This document shows positions 1 through 8,631 of a stretch of DNA of 64,000 nt, piece by piece. The DNA lies in NCBI GenBank assembly GCA_016714045.1, contig JADJNY010000007.1, positions 62,001 to 126,000 on the forward strand. The letters are read 5' to 3'. Below the pieces are notes generated by a model. The model searched no databases. It had not been told where the DNA came from and saw only the letters and a program-made list of their open reading frames with translations. Within the stretch, counting starts at the first letter, position 1. Every line of letters begins with the position of its first letter. The DNA comes from Planctomycetota bacterium (GTDB lineage: Bacteria > Planctomycetota > UBA1135 > GCA-002686595). The position numbers and the translations under genes were made by a program.

Positions 1-196
1 CGAAGCCGAAGCGCTCGACGAGCAGCGCGCGCGCGCGGCGCGCGTCGGCGACGCACCCTCCGAGCTTCGCGAAAGCGGCCGGCGTGCCCGGCGCGTAGGT
101 GTCGATCCCGACGAGCAGGGCGACCTTCGACGCGCGGGGCGCCGCCGGACGGGACGTCTGGAAGAGCGCGAGGAGGAGGGCGAGCCGGGCGAGCAT
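1..196 (-). CDS. Caspase-family (C14) protein, N-terminal part only
   Basis: Reading leftward from the ATG at 196, an open frame of 65 codons runs off the window edge. It starts with a hydrophobic signal-peptide-like stretch (MLARLALLLALFQ), then shows the first strand of a caspase p20 fold (KVALLVGIDTYAPG) and the following helix (GGCVADARRARALLVERFGF). The same order opens the complete caspase at 3002-4969. The catalytic His and Cys would lie outside the window. It is divergent from the sigma-factor gene at 340, with a TAGAGT box 26 bases upstream of its start. Family assignment rests on this N-terminus only, so function beyond 'exported caspase-like' is inference. Confidence 0.7.
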   Translation of the reverse strand, partial: MLARLALLLALFQTSRPAAPRASKVALLVGIDTYAPGTPAAFAKLGGCVADARRARALLVERFGF

Positions 197-222
197 GGGG
201 GGGACTCGGGGATGGGGGCACC

Positions 223-228
223 ACTCTA
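223..228 (-). promoter_or_regulatory. Putative -10 box (TAGAGT) for the leftward caspase gene
   Basis: TAGAGT on the minus strand, 26 bases before the ATG at 196. It matches the TANNNT box seen before many genes in this window. No clear -35 was seen. Confidence 0.35.
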
Positions 229-299
229 GGGGCGGTTCGCTGCCGCGCGAAGGCCCGGAGCGCGCGCGCTGGGTGCTCGCCCCGCCCTTTCGCGCGCCC

Positions 300-305
300 T
301 AGACT
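300..305 (+). promoter_or_regulatory. Putative -10 box (TAGACT) for the sigma-factor gene
   Basis: TAGACT lies 34 bases before the ATG at 340. The same hexamer occurs before icd (22816), the small basic gene (38344) and ssb (55622). Confidence 0.45.
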
Positions 306-339
306 CGGAAGCACGTCGTCCCCGTCCCCGGGAGCCCGC

Positions 340-963
340 ATGTCCGACTCCGTCACCCGATCGCTCGAACTCGTGCTGCGCGCGCAGGGCGGCGATCGCG
401 TTTCCCTCGACCGGCTCATCGAGCGTTACCGCGACCGCGTGCTCAAGATCGTGCGACTGCGCCTCGGCACGAAGCTCCGCGAGCAGGTCGACTCCGAGGA
501 CATCCTCCAGGAGACGTTTATCACCGCGGTGCGCAAGCTCGAGAGCTTCGAGATTCGCGAGGAGGCGAGCTTGATCCACTGGCTCGCGAAGCTCGCCGAA
601 CGCCAGATCATCGCCGCCGCCGACTTCCACGGCGCGCGCAAGCGCGACCATGGGCGCAACGTGTCCCTCTCCGGTCCGGTGCACGGCGACGCGGTCAGCG
701 GCACGCAGGTCTTCTTCGCCGCGGACACGACGCAGCCGCTCGCGCGGCTCGCGCGCGCCGAAGAAGGCCGCATCGTCGAGGACTGCCTCGCGCGGCTCGC
801 CGAGGAGTACCGCGAGCTGATCCTCTTGCGGAACTACGCCGGCGCGTCGTGGGAGACCGTCGCCGAGGAGACGGGCCGCCCGAGCCCGGCCGCCGCGCGC
901 ATGATGCACGCGCGCGCGATGGTCGAACTGGGAAAGCTCGTCCGTGAGGCCGGGCTCACGTGA
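340..963 (+). CDS. ECF-type RNA polymerase sigma factor
   Basis: A 207-residue protein of the usual ECF length. Region 2 is visible near residues 25-95, with the DSEDILQETFITAVRKL segment typical of sigma region 2. Region 4 is near 145-200 (LARLAEEYRELILLRNY followed by a helix-turn-helix around SWETVAEETGR). GGGAG precedes the ATG by 5 bases. The kinase gene starts 118 bases downstream on the same strand, a sigma/kinase pairing common in planctomycetes, so the kinase may control or be controlled by this factor. No anti-sigma gene is adjacent. Target promoters are unknown; the flanking caspase genes are candidates by proximity only. Confidence 0.9.
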   Translation: MSDSVTRSLELVLRAQGGDRVSLDRLIERYRDRVLKIVRLRLGTKLREQVDSEDILQETFITAVRKLESFEIREEASLIHWLAKLAERQIIAAADFHGARKRDHGRNVSLSGPVHGDAVSGTQVFFAADTTQPLARLARAEEGRIVEDCLARLAEEYRELILLRNYAGASWETVAEETGRPSPAAARMMHARAMVELGKLVREAGLT

Positions 964-1081
964 GCTCGGTCCGCGCGGGGGGGCGAGCGAGCGGCTCGAC
1001 TCCCACCGGATTCTCCCTTCGTCCGCGCGCAGGGCGCTCCTCCCGCTCCTGGAGCACCCCGCGAGCTCCTCGCGCTTCCCG

Positions 1082-2989
1082 ATGAACGACCAACCGTCCG
1101 ATCCCGAGCCGTCGCCCGAAGACCTCGCGGCGGAGTACCTCGCGCGTCTCGAGGACGGCGAGTCGGTCGACCTCGGCGACCTCGCCGCGCGCCTCCCGGC
1201 GGAGCGTCGCGCGGAGCTGTACCAGCTCGTCGGCGGCGTCGAGCGCGTCGAGCGCGTGCTCCCGCGGTCGCCCATGCCGGGCGACGCGTTCCACGGTCGC
1301 TACCAGATCGTGAAGCAGGTCGGCGAGGGCGGCATGGGGCGCGTGTACCTCGCACGCGACCGCGAGCTCGGTCGCAGCGTCGCGCTCAAGGTGATGACCA
1401 CGATCGGCAGTGACGCGAGCGCGCGCGCCCAGCTCCTGCTGAAGGAGTCGCGCCTCCTTGCGGCGTTGCGGCATCCGAACATCGTCGCGGTGCACGACTC
1501 GGGGATCGAGGGCGGGCTCGCGTGGCTCGTGATGGATTTCGTCGACGGGCGTTCGCTCGCGGACGTGCTCGACCGGATGCGCGCCGAGACCGCGCGTTCG
1601 CCGAGCGGACGCATCGCGGCCCGCGACGGCGAGCAGTGGGCGCGCGCGATCGATCGGAGCGAGGCTCCCGGACGCACGTCGTTGATCGATCCGCGCGATT
1701 GGTACCGGACCGCTGCGCGGATCGCCTGCGAGATCGCGCGTACGCTCGAGGCCGCGCACGGGGCCGGCGTGCTCCACCGCGACCTCAAGCCCGCGAACGT
1801 GATGCTCACGGCGGGCGGGGAGCCGGTCGTGCTCGATTTCGGCCTCGGCGGCAGCGAACAGGTGAAGGTCGGCGACGTGACGGAGCGCCTCTACGGCAGC
1901 CTCCCGTACCTGGCGCCCGAGCAGGTGAAGGCCGAGCGGATCGGCCTCGATCCCCGCACGGACGTCTACCAGCTCGGCCTCGTGCTCTACGAGATGCTCG
2001 CGCTCCAGCGCGCGTTCGCGGGCAACGTGATGGGGGAGGTGCTCGAGCGCGTGAAGCAGGGCGTGCTCGATCGGCCGTCGAAGCACAACCCCGGCGTCCC
2101 GCGCGAGCTCGAGGCGATCTGCATGCTCGCGCTCGAGCGCGAACCCGAGCGGCGCTACGCGACGGCGCGCGCGCTGCGCGAGGACCTCGAGGCGTACCTC
2201 GGAGGGGTTTCGATGCCCGTCGCCTTGCGCGGAGACCGTGCGCGCGCGGTCGTGCGTCGGGCGCGCGCGCTCGGGCGCCGGCACCCGGTCGTCCTCGGAC
2301 TCGCGGCGGTCCTCGTCGTGGCGCTCGCGACGTGGGCGGCGTTCGCGGGCGATGCGTCGCTCTCGCTCTTGGAGCCGTTCAAGCTCAAGGTCGATCCGGG
2401 CATGGATCCCAGGCTCGAGGCGCTCAGCGAGGGCGAGAGTGTGGCGCCGGGCGAACTCCTCGGCCTCGTGTCGCGCTCGAACCGCCCGCGGGTGCTCTAC
2501 GTGTTCTCGATGTTCGACACGGCGGCCGGCGAGCGCCGTCTGGCCCCGATGCACGCCCAGTCGCTTTCCGAGTACCTCGAGGAGCAGGCCGTGGGTGAGG
2601 ACTACGGCGTCGAGGTCGAGGCCTGCGCGGACCCGGAATCCGCCGACTGTCCGCGCATCGTCTGCTCCACGGTCGAAGGCCAGAACCGAGCCGAGGGACT
2701 CTTCGTGCTCGCGAGCGAGGAGGCCCGCATCGATCTCGAGACCTGGATGAAGCGCGTCGCGGCGAATGGCGTGGGGGGCGTCGACCTCTCGAGCGCGCTC
2801 GCGCTCTTCCCAGCGAGTCCGAGCGTGGAGCGCGGCGGCGACCCGGCCAAGGCGCGTAGCGCGCTCACGTCCGAACAGCTCCGCACGCTGCGTCGGAACC
2901 TCGAGACGTCGCTCGAGGGCCGCGCGTTCGATGCGGCCTTCCCCGGGCTCAGCGTCCTGCGCATCGTCTGTCCCGTCGCGCAGGACTGA
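1082..2989 (+). CDS. Membrane serine/threonine protein kinase (Hanks type)
   Basis: A 635-residue kinase; the ATG at 1082 was chosen because the segment before it (from 944) is low-complexity and overlaps the sigma gene. The kinase domain spans about residues 74-375: glycine loop GEGGMG (81-86), Lys103, catalytic HRDLKPAN (232-239), DFG (252-254) and APE (278-280), so all key residues are present. A single membrane segment follows (about 401-422). The last ~210 residues, presumably extracytoplasmic, match no family I know. It follows the ECF sigma gene and converges on the caspase at 3002 with only 12 bases between stops. A role in a phospho-signalling circuit with the sigma factor is inference. 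Confidence 0.9.
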   Translation: MNDQPSDPEPSPEDLAAEYLARLEDGESVDLGDLAARLPAERRAELYQLVGGVERVERVLPRSPMPGDAFHGRYQIVKQVGEGGMGRVYLARDRELGRSVALKVMTTIGSDASARAQLLLKESRLLAALRHPNIVAVHDSGIEGGLAWLVMDFVDGRSLADVLDRMRAETARSPSGRIAARDGEQWARAIDRSEAPGRTSLIDPRDWYRTAARIACEIARTLEAAHGAGVLHRDLKPANVMLTAGGEPVVLDFGLGGSEQVKVGDVTERLYGSLPYLAPEQVKAERIGLDPRTDVYQLGLVLYEMLALQRAFAGNVMGEVLERVKQGVLDRPSKHNPGVPRELEAICMLALEREPERRYATARALREDLEAYLGGVSMPVALRGDRARAVVRRARALGRRHPVVLGLAAVLVVALATWAAFAGDASLSLLEPFKLKVDPGMDPRLEALSEGESVAPGELLGLVSRSNRPRVLYVFSMFDTAAGERRLAPMHAQSLSEYLEEQAVGEDYGVEVEACADPESADCPRIVCSTVEGQNRAEGLFVLASEEARIDLETWMKRVAANGVGGVDLSSALALFPASPSVERGGDPAKARSALTSEQLRTLRRNLETSLEGRAFDAAFPGLSVLRIVCPVAQD

Positions 2990-3001
2990 CCCGCGCGCGC
3001 T

Positions 3002-4969
3002 TCATCGCACCGCGGGCGACAGCGCGAGCGGGATCGACCGCGCCGTCCAACCCTCGCACGCGAGGGGATCGCCGCCCTCCGCCCCGCCGCCGCGCGCGGC
3101 CGACGGTCCCACGGGCTCCTGGAAGAGCGCTCCGAAGTCGTGCCACCGCGGGCTCGCGACGCAGACGAGCTCGACGGGCGCCTCTGCGAAGAAGGCCTCG
3201 CGACCCGCCGGGAGGACGAGCTCGTCGAGCGCGAGGCGCAGCGACTGTCCCGGGCCGAGCGTCTCTTCTTCGCTCGTCCCACCGACCCAACTGACTTCGC
3301 CGTCGGGCGAGAACCACAGCACCGCCGCCGAGAGCGGCAGCGTCGTGGCGTTGCGCACGGTGAGCTCGAGCCGCTCGCCGGCGGGCACGACGCGCGCTCC
3401 GTCGGCGCGTTCCTCGAGTTCACGCCCGGACCCCGCGCCCATCGCGCGGACGTCGAACGCGACGTCGAGAGCGTCCGTCGCGTCGTCGACGAGCAGGGCG
3501 CGCGCGCGCCGCGCCGACGCGAGCCGCGCGAGCCCGTCGATGAGCGCCGCGAGCTCGTCCTGCGAGCCGAGCGCCGCTGCGAGCGGGAGCGCGCGCCCGC
3601 GCCGGGTCTGCACGCGCCAGCGCTCGCGCACGGCGGACGCGTCGCGGGCGAGCACGAGATCGGCCTCCGCCGTCGCGCAGCGCACGAGCAGGTTGGTCGC
3701 CTCCAGCCGCCGCGCGAGCTCCAGCGCGGCCGCGTCCTCGCCGGGGAGCGCGAACCCGAGGCGCAACCCGCCCACGCCACGTTCGAGCAGGACCGCCTGG
3801 AGCCGCGTGGACGCATCGAACTCCGGCGCGTCCACGGCCGAGAGGCCGTCCGGCCCCACCCAGCCGAGGAGGCTCGCGTCGCGTCCGGCACGCTCGATCC
3901 GGACCCGACCGAGCCGGTGCGCGAGCTCGTCGCGCCGCGCGTCCGCGCGCAACACGGCGAACAGCGCGCCCTCGGTGAGGCCGTCGATGCGACCTGCGGC
4001 CAGGCGCCACGCGCCGTCCTCGGCGCGCTCGAGCGCGAAGCGCCGCGCGTCGCGCGCCGCTTCGGCAGTGAACAGGCGGTACGCGGCGAGCGGCCCCTCG
4101 ATCACCGGTGTCTGACGGCGCTCGACGCTGCGCAAGGTCGCGGACGCCCGCACGAGGAGGTCCGCCCACGTCGCGTCGGGGCCGAGCTCGTCGAGCGCGC
4201 GAACCAGGTTCCAGGTGAACGCGCCGTGCACGCGTGCCGGAGCGTCCGTCCCGCTCGGACCGGGGACGGCGAGCTCGTACGCGCTTTCGTTGGAACGACA
4301 CGCGGAGAGCGCCACGTATCGCCGCCCTGCGGGCACGTAGCCGGACCCGCGCGCGTCGGGCGCGAGCTCGGGCTCCGGCGCGAGGCTCGCGCGCGGCGCG
4401 TCGAAGCCGCGCACCGCGGGGTCGAGGAAGCGCGAGGTGCCTCCGCCGCGCGTGTTCGTGCCCGAGCTGCAGCAGTCGAACACGAGCACGACCTGATCCG
4501 TGCGGCGGTTCGTGCGCGCGATCCAATCCCCGAGCACGTCGTCGCGGACGTCATTCGCCTTCGAGGGTGACGAGCCCGCGTCGTACGGGACGATCGTCTC
4601 GTCGAAGGGATCCAGCTCGTCGTGACCCTGGTCGGGGAGGCGCGAACCGTGTCCCGCAAAGTAGAAGAAGACGAGGTCGTCGCGCGCGCTCCTCGCCGTC
4701 AGCTTCTCGAGCTCGCCGAGGATCGCCTGGCGCGTCGCCTGCTCGTCGCGCAGGACGACGACGTCCTCGGGCCGGAAGCCGCGTGCGAGCAGGGCGCCGT
4801 GGACGAGGTCGACGTCCGCGCGCGTGCCCGGAAGCGCCGGCCAGTGGCTCTGCTCGGGGTACGTGCCGACGCCGACGAGGAGCGCGCGACGCGTCCCCGC
4901 CTGCGCTTCGAGGGCGAGCGCGGCGACGGCGAGTACGGGCAGGAGGGTGGTGCGCTGGGGGCGGGGCAT
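3002..4969 (-). CDS. Secreted caspase-family protease with DUF4384-like C-terminal region
   Basis: A 655-residue protein with an N-terminal signal peptide (residues 1-24). The caspase fold follows: ALLVGVGTYPEQ (about 29-40), catalytic His107 in YFAGHGSRLPD, and the nucleophile Cys167 in DCCSSG. The usual DxCHSG motif has Ser in place of His, a conservative family variant, so the dyad looks intact. After the p20/p10-like part (to about 300) comes a long linker and then a region near 545-640 (ERLELTVRNATTLPLS, WVGGTSEEETLGPG) resembling DUF4384, a domain often fused to caspases. It faces the DUF4384-type lipoprotein gene at 5211 and a second caspase lies at 1-196. The substrate is unknown. Confidence 0.88.
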   Translation of the reverse strand: MPRPQRTTLLPVLAVAALALEAQAGTRRALLVGVGTYPEQSHWPALPGTRADVDLVHGALLARGFRPEDVVVLRDEQATRQAILGELEKLTARSARDDLVFFYFAGHGSRLPDQGHDELDPFDETIVPYDAGSSPSKANDVRDDVLGDWIARTNRRTDQVVLVFDCCSSGTNTRGGGTSRFLDPAVRGFDAPRASLAPEPELAPDARGSGYVPAGRRYVALSACRSNESAYELAVPGPSGTDAPARVHGAFTWNLVRALDELGPDATWADLLVRASATLRSVERRQTPVIEGPLAAYRLFTAEAARDARRFALERAEDGAWRLAAGRIDGLTEGALFAVLRADARRDELAHRLGRVRIERAGRDASLLGWVGPDGLSAVDAPEFDASTRLQAVLLERGVGGLRLGFALPGEDAAALELARRLEATNLLVRCATAEADLVLARDASAVRERWRVQTRRGRALPLAAALGSQDELAALIDGLARLASARRARALLVDDATDALDVAFDVRAMGAGSGRELEERADGARVVPAGERLELTVRNATTLPLSAAVLWFSPDGEVSWVGGTSEEETLGPGQSLRLALDELVLPAGREAFFAEAPVELVCVASPRWHDFGALFQEPVGPSAARGGGAEGGDPLACEGWTARSIPLALSPAVR

Positions 4970-5165
4970 GGCCGTGCCGGGGGCACGCGGACCAGGATCG
5001 GCGCTGGATGGCTGGGTGGCAAGCGCGCGGCCGGGATGGGCCGACCCGAGGTCCGGGAAAGGGGGCGGGAGAGCGCACCGGCAGGAGAACTCCGTAGGTT
5101 TCTCCTGCGCCGTCGCGCGTCGCTCCCCTGGAGGGGCGCCGCTGTCCGCGGCTCGAGGACGGAGC

Positions 5166-5171
5166 TACGAT
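5166..5171 (+). promoter_or_regulatory. Putative -10 box (TACGAT) for the DUF4384-type lipoprotein
   Basis: TACGAT lies 39 bases before the ATG at 5211. It is one of the TANNNT boxes repeated through the window; the -35 is unclear. Confidence 0.4.
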
Positions 5172-5210
5172 CGCGGCCTCCCCCCCCCTCACTTCCCGGA
5201 CGATCGCACC

Positions 5211-6191
5211 ATGCAACGACTTCGGCTGCCTTCCCTGCTCGTGCTCCTCCTTCTCGTGGCGTTGGGCTGCGCCGGACAGGTCGGCGGTGCGATGCTCGAC
5301 AGCGCGTTCAGCGTGATCAAGAAGACGTTCCTCGGCGCCGCGACGGCGAACTACGGCGACGGCTATCGCGACGAGTTCGACAAGGTGTTGAGCGCGCTGA
5401 CCGACGTGGCGAAGGGCAAGGTGTCGAAGCTCGGCGAGGACCCGGCGCCTGCCGCGAGCTCCGGGGCCGCGTCTTCGGCGGCCTCGGGTTCGGCGGCCTC
5501 GGGTTCGAACGCGAGTAGCGACAGCGGCGCCGCGAGCGCGCCCGTCGCGTCCACGCCACCGGTCGCACCCGCGCCGGCAGCGCCCGCTCCGCTCGAGCTC
5601 GAGTTCGTCCTCCTGAAGGAGGAGGTCGTCGACGGTCGCTCCGTCCCCGCGCCCGTCGCGGACGGCGACGTGCTCTACGACCGCTTCGGCACGCACGGCG
5701 CGGGGGACAACCTCAAGCTGCGCCTGCGCGCGGGGAGCGCGTGCTGGGTGTACGCGATCTCGATCGACAGCACGGGGTGGGCGCGCCCGCTCTTCCCCTC
5801 GACCTACACGGCGCAGGCGAATCCGCTTCCGGCGAACACGACGGTCGAAGTCCCGCCCGGCCGCAACTGGGCCACGCTCGACAGCTACCGCGGCGTCGAG
5901 CACGTCTACGTGCTCGCGAGCCGCACGCAGCGCGTCGACCTCGAGCAGGCGCTCGCCGGGCTCGCCGCGAACGTGCGCGACGTCGACCCCGCGCGCGTGC
6001 TCGAGCAGCGGACGAAGGTCGAACTCGTCGCGAGCGCAGCGCCGATCTCGCGCGGGTGGGACGTGGCGCGCCCCAGCCAATTCGCGGACGTGCAGAGCTC
6101 GCAGGGCGCGACGTTCTCCGTCGACACGCAGATCTTTGCCGCGAAGGCCGCCGACGAGCTCGTGATCACGCGCTGGTTCCGGCACCAGTGA
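5211..6191 (+). CDS. Lipoprotein with DUF4384-like domain
   Basis: A 326-residue protein starting with a lipoprotein signal peptide whose lipobox ends at Cys20 (LVALGC). Then a helical segment (about 25-85), an Ala/Ser/Pro-rich linker (about 90-125) and a domain from about 130 to 250 (YDRFGTHGAGDNLKLRLRAG, WVYAISIDSTGWARPLFPS, VPPGRNWATLDSYRGVEHVY) with the layout of DUF4384. That family is usually found beside or fused to caspase-like proteases, and here the gene is divergent from the caspase at 3002-4969 with a shared 241-base upstream region. It is likely an envelope partner of that caspase; this is inference from context. Confidence 0.75.
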   Translation: MQRLRLPSLLVLLLLVALGCAGQVGGAMLDSAFSVIKKTFLGAATANYGDGYRDEFDKVLSALTDVAKGKVSKLGEDPAPAASSGAASSAASGSAASGSNASSDSGAASAPVASTPPVAPAPAAPAPLELEFVLLKEEVVDGRSVPAPVADGDVLYDRFGTHGAGDNLKLRLRAGSACWVYAISIDSTGWARPLFPSTYTAQANPLPANTTVEVPPGRNWATLDSYRGVEHVYVLASRTQRVDLEQALAGLAANVRDVDPARVLEQRTKVELVASAAPISRGWDVARPSQFADVQSSQGATFSVDTQIFAAKAADELVITRWFRHQ

Positions 6192-6194
6192 GGC

Positions 6195-6211
6195 CCGCGC
6201 GTTCCGCGCGG
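6195..6211. terminator. Short hairpin between convergent genes
   Basis: A 7-bp perfect stem (CCGCGCG / CGCGCGG) with a 3-base loop, just after the lipoprotein stop, followed by a moderately T-rich stretch. It may end transcription of the lipoprotein gene. Such GC stems are frequent by chance here. Confidence 0.4.
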
Positions 6212-6288
6212 ATCGGTTCCTTCGCGCTGGCGGCGAACGCTGCGTCGATCGAAGCGCCGTTCGCCCTGGGACCTCGACGGCCTCCGGG

Positions 6289-7242
6289 TCAGTGCGGCGC
6301 CGCCGCCGCGCGCAGCTCCTCGACGTGCGCCCGCGCGGAGCGGGCGAGCGCGCCGAGGTCGTAGCCGCCCTCGAGCACGGACACGAGCCGGCCGCGCGCA
6401 TGGCGCCGTGCGACGTCGGCGAGCCCGTGCGTCATGTGGCGGTACGCGTCCTCGGTGAGCAGCGTCTGCGACAGCGGGTCCTCGCGGTGCGCGTCGAAGC
6501 CCGCCGAGACGAGCACGAACTCGGGTCGGAAGGCGTCGAGCGCGGGGAGCACCTCGTCGTCGAAGGCCGCGAGCCACTCGACGTCGCCCGCGCGCGGCGG
6601 GAGCGGGCAATTCAACGTCGCGCCTTCGCCGTCGCCGAGGCCGCGCTCGTGGGCGAGCCCCGTGCCCGGGTAGAGCGGCCACTGGTGCAGGCTCGCGTAG
6701 AAGACGGTCGGGTCGCGCTCGAACAGGTGCTGCGTCCCGTTCCCGTGGTGCACGTCCCAATCGACGATCGCGACGCGCGCGACGCCGCGCCGGCGGAGCT
6801 CCGCGGCCGCGATCGCGACGTTGTTGAACAGGCAGAAGCCCATCGCCTCCGAGCGCTCCGCGTGGTGCCCCGGCGGACGCGTCGCGACGAACGCGTGCTC
6901 CCACGCGCCGTCGAGCACGCGCTCGACCGCGAGGAGCGCGCCGCCCGCCGAGGCGAGCGCTGCGTCCCACGAGCCCGCCGACGCGCGCGTGTCGCCTTCG
7001 TCGAGCACGCGCGCGCCGCGCGCGATCGCCTCTTCCGCCGCACGCACGTAGGCCGGGTCGTGCACGCGCTCGAGCGCGGCGCGCGGCGCCGGCGGCGCTT
7101 CGGCGCGTTCGAGCTCGCGCGCGAGGCCGCTCTGCTCGAATTCGCGCTCGATCGCGGCGACCCGCTCCGCGCGCTCGGGGTGCCCGGGCCCGGTGTCGTG
7201 CCGGGCGGAGTGGGCGCTGGTGACGAAGCCGGTGCGCGCCAC
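6289..7242 (-). CDS. Histone-deacetylase-fold hydrolase (AcuC/HdaH-like)
   Basis: A 317-residue zinc hydrolase of the arginase/deacetylase fold. The diagnostic motifs are present in order: HPERAERV (21-28), RPPGHHAE with the two active-site His (126-127), DWDVHHGNGT with zinc ligands Asp163 and His165, SAGFDAH with Asp250, and EGGYD near the C-terminus carrying the catalytic Tyr. The start is GTG at 7242, one base after the TGA of the HEAT gene, so the two are co-translated. Bacterial members deacetylate acetylated proteins, acetoin-related compounds or polyamines; which applies here cannot be told from sequence. Confidence 0.9.
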   Translation of the reverse strand: MARTGFVTSAHSARHDTGPGHPERAERVAAIEREFEQSGLARELERAEAPPAPRAALERVHDPAYVRAAEEAIARGARVLDEGDTRASAGSWDAALASAGGALLAVERVLDGAWEHAFVATRPPGHHAERSEAMGFCLFNNVAIAAAELRRRGVARVAIVDWDVHHGNGTQHLFERDPTVFYASLHQWPLYPGTGLAHERGLGDGEGATLNCPLPPRAGDVEWLAAFDDEVLPALDAFRPEFVLVSAGFDAHREDPLSQTLLTEDAYRHMTHGLADVARRHARGRLVSVLEGGYDLGALARSARAHVEELRAAAAPH

Positions 7243-7243
7243 G

Positions 7244-8602
7244 TCAGTCGAGCTTGAACACGCCGCAATACTTCGGGTTCTCGACCATCTTCTGGAAGAC
7301 GGGCTCCTTCGCGAGCTCGGAGAGCTGCTTCAGCGAGACCGGCGCCCTCTCGAGCGTCGACGCGGCGTCCTTCAGCTTGTTCTGCTGCGCGTAGCAGCGC
7401 GCGAGTCCGATGTACGCGTCGTCGAGGCGCGCGCGGATGTCGTTCTTCGCGAGGTTGATCGCCTGCAGGTAGTCGCGCTGCGCGTCCTTGTACTCGCCGA
7501 TCCTGTACAGGATCGCCGCGCGTTGCTCCCACGAGTTCGCCCAACCCTTGTTGCGGTCGATCTGGTCGTCGTAGTCCGCGAGGAGCTCGCGCTTCGCGCT
7601 CTTGTCCCCGACCAGGTGGAGCAGCACGAGCGCCGCCTCCTTGATCTCGCGCTCCGGCGCCGCGGAGAGCACGCGCGCTTCCTTGCGCAGTTCGGTGTCG
7701 AAGCGTTCGCCGAACACCGCGAGCGCCTCGAGGATCTTGATCCGCGCCTCGCGCGGCGCGGCGACGTCCTCGGCGACGCGCAGGAAGCCGGTGATCGCCG
7801 GCTTCTCCACGGCGTCGGGGCACGCGCGGAAGTACGCGAGCAGGCCGTCGAGGTACTGCACCGCGTCCTTCGTCGAGCCCAGGAGGCGCTGCACGCGCGG
7901 CGCGTGGCTCGCGGCCTTCGTCTCGGCGAGCGCGGCGAGTGCCGTGCGCACGATCTCCGGGTTCGGATCGGCGAGCGCGTCGCCGAGCACTTTCTCGGAG
8001 TCCTTGCCGCCGATGCGGACGAGTGCCGCGAGCGCGTCCTTGCGCACCTGTCCCTGCGCCTGCTGGAAGAACTGCGCGAGCAGCGGTACGACGCGCGCGG
8101 GCTCGGGCGTCACCGCGAGCACCCGCAGCGCGTTGCGGCGTCCCTCGAGCGAGCCGTCCTTGAGGACCGCGAGCAGCTTGTCCGTGATCGAGGGCGTCGG
8201 GATGCCCGCGAGCGCCTGCGCGACGTACTGCGCGACGAGCTTCTGCGCGTCGGTGCCGTTCGCGCCCGGATCGATGCGGTCGACGAGCAGCGGCGCCGCC
8301 TCGGCGCCGAGCGCCACGAGCCGCTCCTTCTGGTCCTCGCAACCGGGGAGGCGGCGGACTTGCGCTTCCATCTCGAGCACGCGGAGCGCGTCCGCGACGG
8401 AGCCGGCGAGCTGCGTCTGGACGCCGTCGCGCAGCCCGCGCAGCCGCTCGAGGAACTGCTGCAGCGTCTCGCGCGGCGCAGGCTTCTTCGGGTCGGCCTT
8501 CGGCGCTTCGCCTTGCGCCTCCCGGGGCATGGCGAGCGCGGGCGCGCCGAGGACGAGGGCCAAGAGGAGGACGCGGGCGGGGCTCGTGCGGGGCGTGCGC
8601 AT
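7244..8602 (-). CDS. Exported HEAT/TPR-repeat protein
   Basis: A 452-residue protein. The ATG at 8602 gives a clean signal peptide (RVLLLALVLGAPALA), which fixes the start. Helical HEAT-like repeats run from about 60 to 330 (for example LLAQFFQQAQGQVRKDALAA and the next repeats on changes of local load), followed by a TPR-like part (about 345-430: WANSWEQRAAILYRIGEYKD, LARCYAQQNKLKDAASTLE). The protein is probably a periplasmic scaffold. It is the first gene of a two-gene operon with the deacetylase-fold enzyme. No catalytic motif is seen. Confidence 0.78.
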   Translation of the reverse strand: MRTPRTSPARVLLLALVLGAPALAMPREAQGEAPKADPKKPAPRETLQQFLERLRGLRDGVQTQLAGSVADALRVLEMEAQVRRLPGCEDQKERLVALGAEAAPLLVDRIDPGANGTDAQKLVAQYVAQALAGIPTPSITDKLLAVLKDGSLEGRRNALRVLAVTPEPARVVPLLAQFFQQAQGQVRKDALAALVRIGGKDSEKVLGDALADPNPEIVRTALAALAETKAASHAPRVQRLLGSTKDAVQYLDGLLAYFRACPDAVEKPAITGFLRVAEDVAAPREARIKILEALAVFGERFDTELRKEARVLSAAPEREIKEAALVLLHLVGDKSAKRELLADYDDQIDRNKGWANSWEQRAAILYRIGEYKDAQRDYLQAINLAKNDIRARLDDAYIGLARCYAQQNKLKDAASTLERAPVSLKQLSELAKEPVFQKMVENPKYCGVFKLD

Positions 8603-8625
8603 CGTGGGCTCGATCGGGGCGCGAG

Positions 8626-8631
8626 ATCCTA
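8626..8631 (-). promoter_or_regulatory. Putative -10 box (TAGGAT) for the HEAT/deacetylase operon
   Basis: TAGGAT on the minus strand, 23 bases before the start at 8602, placed like the other TANNNT boxes of the window. Confidence 0.4.
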
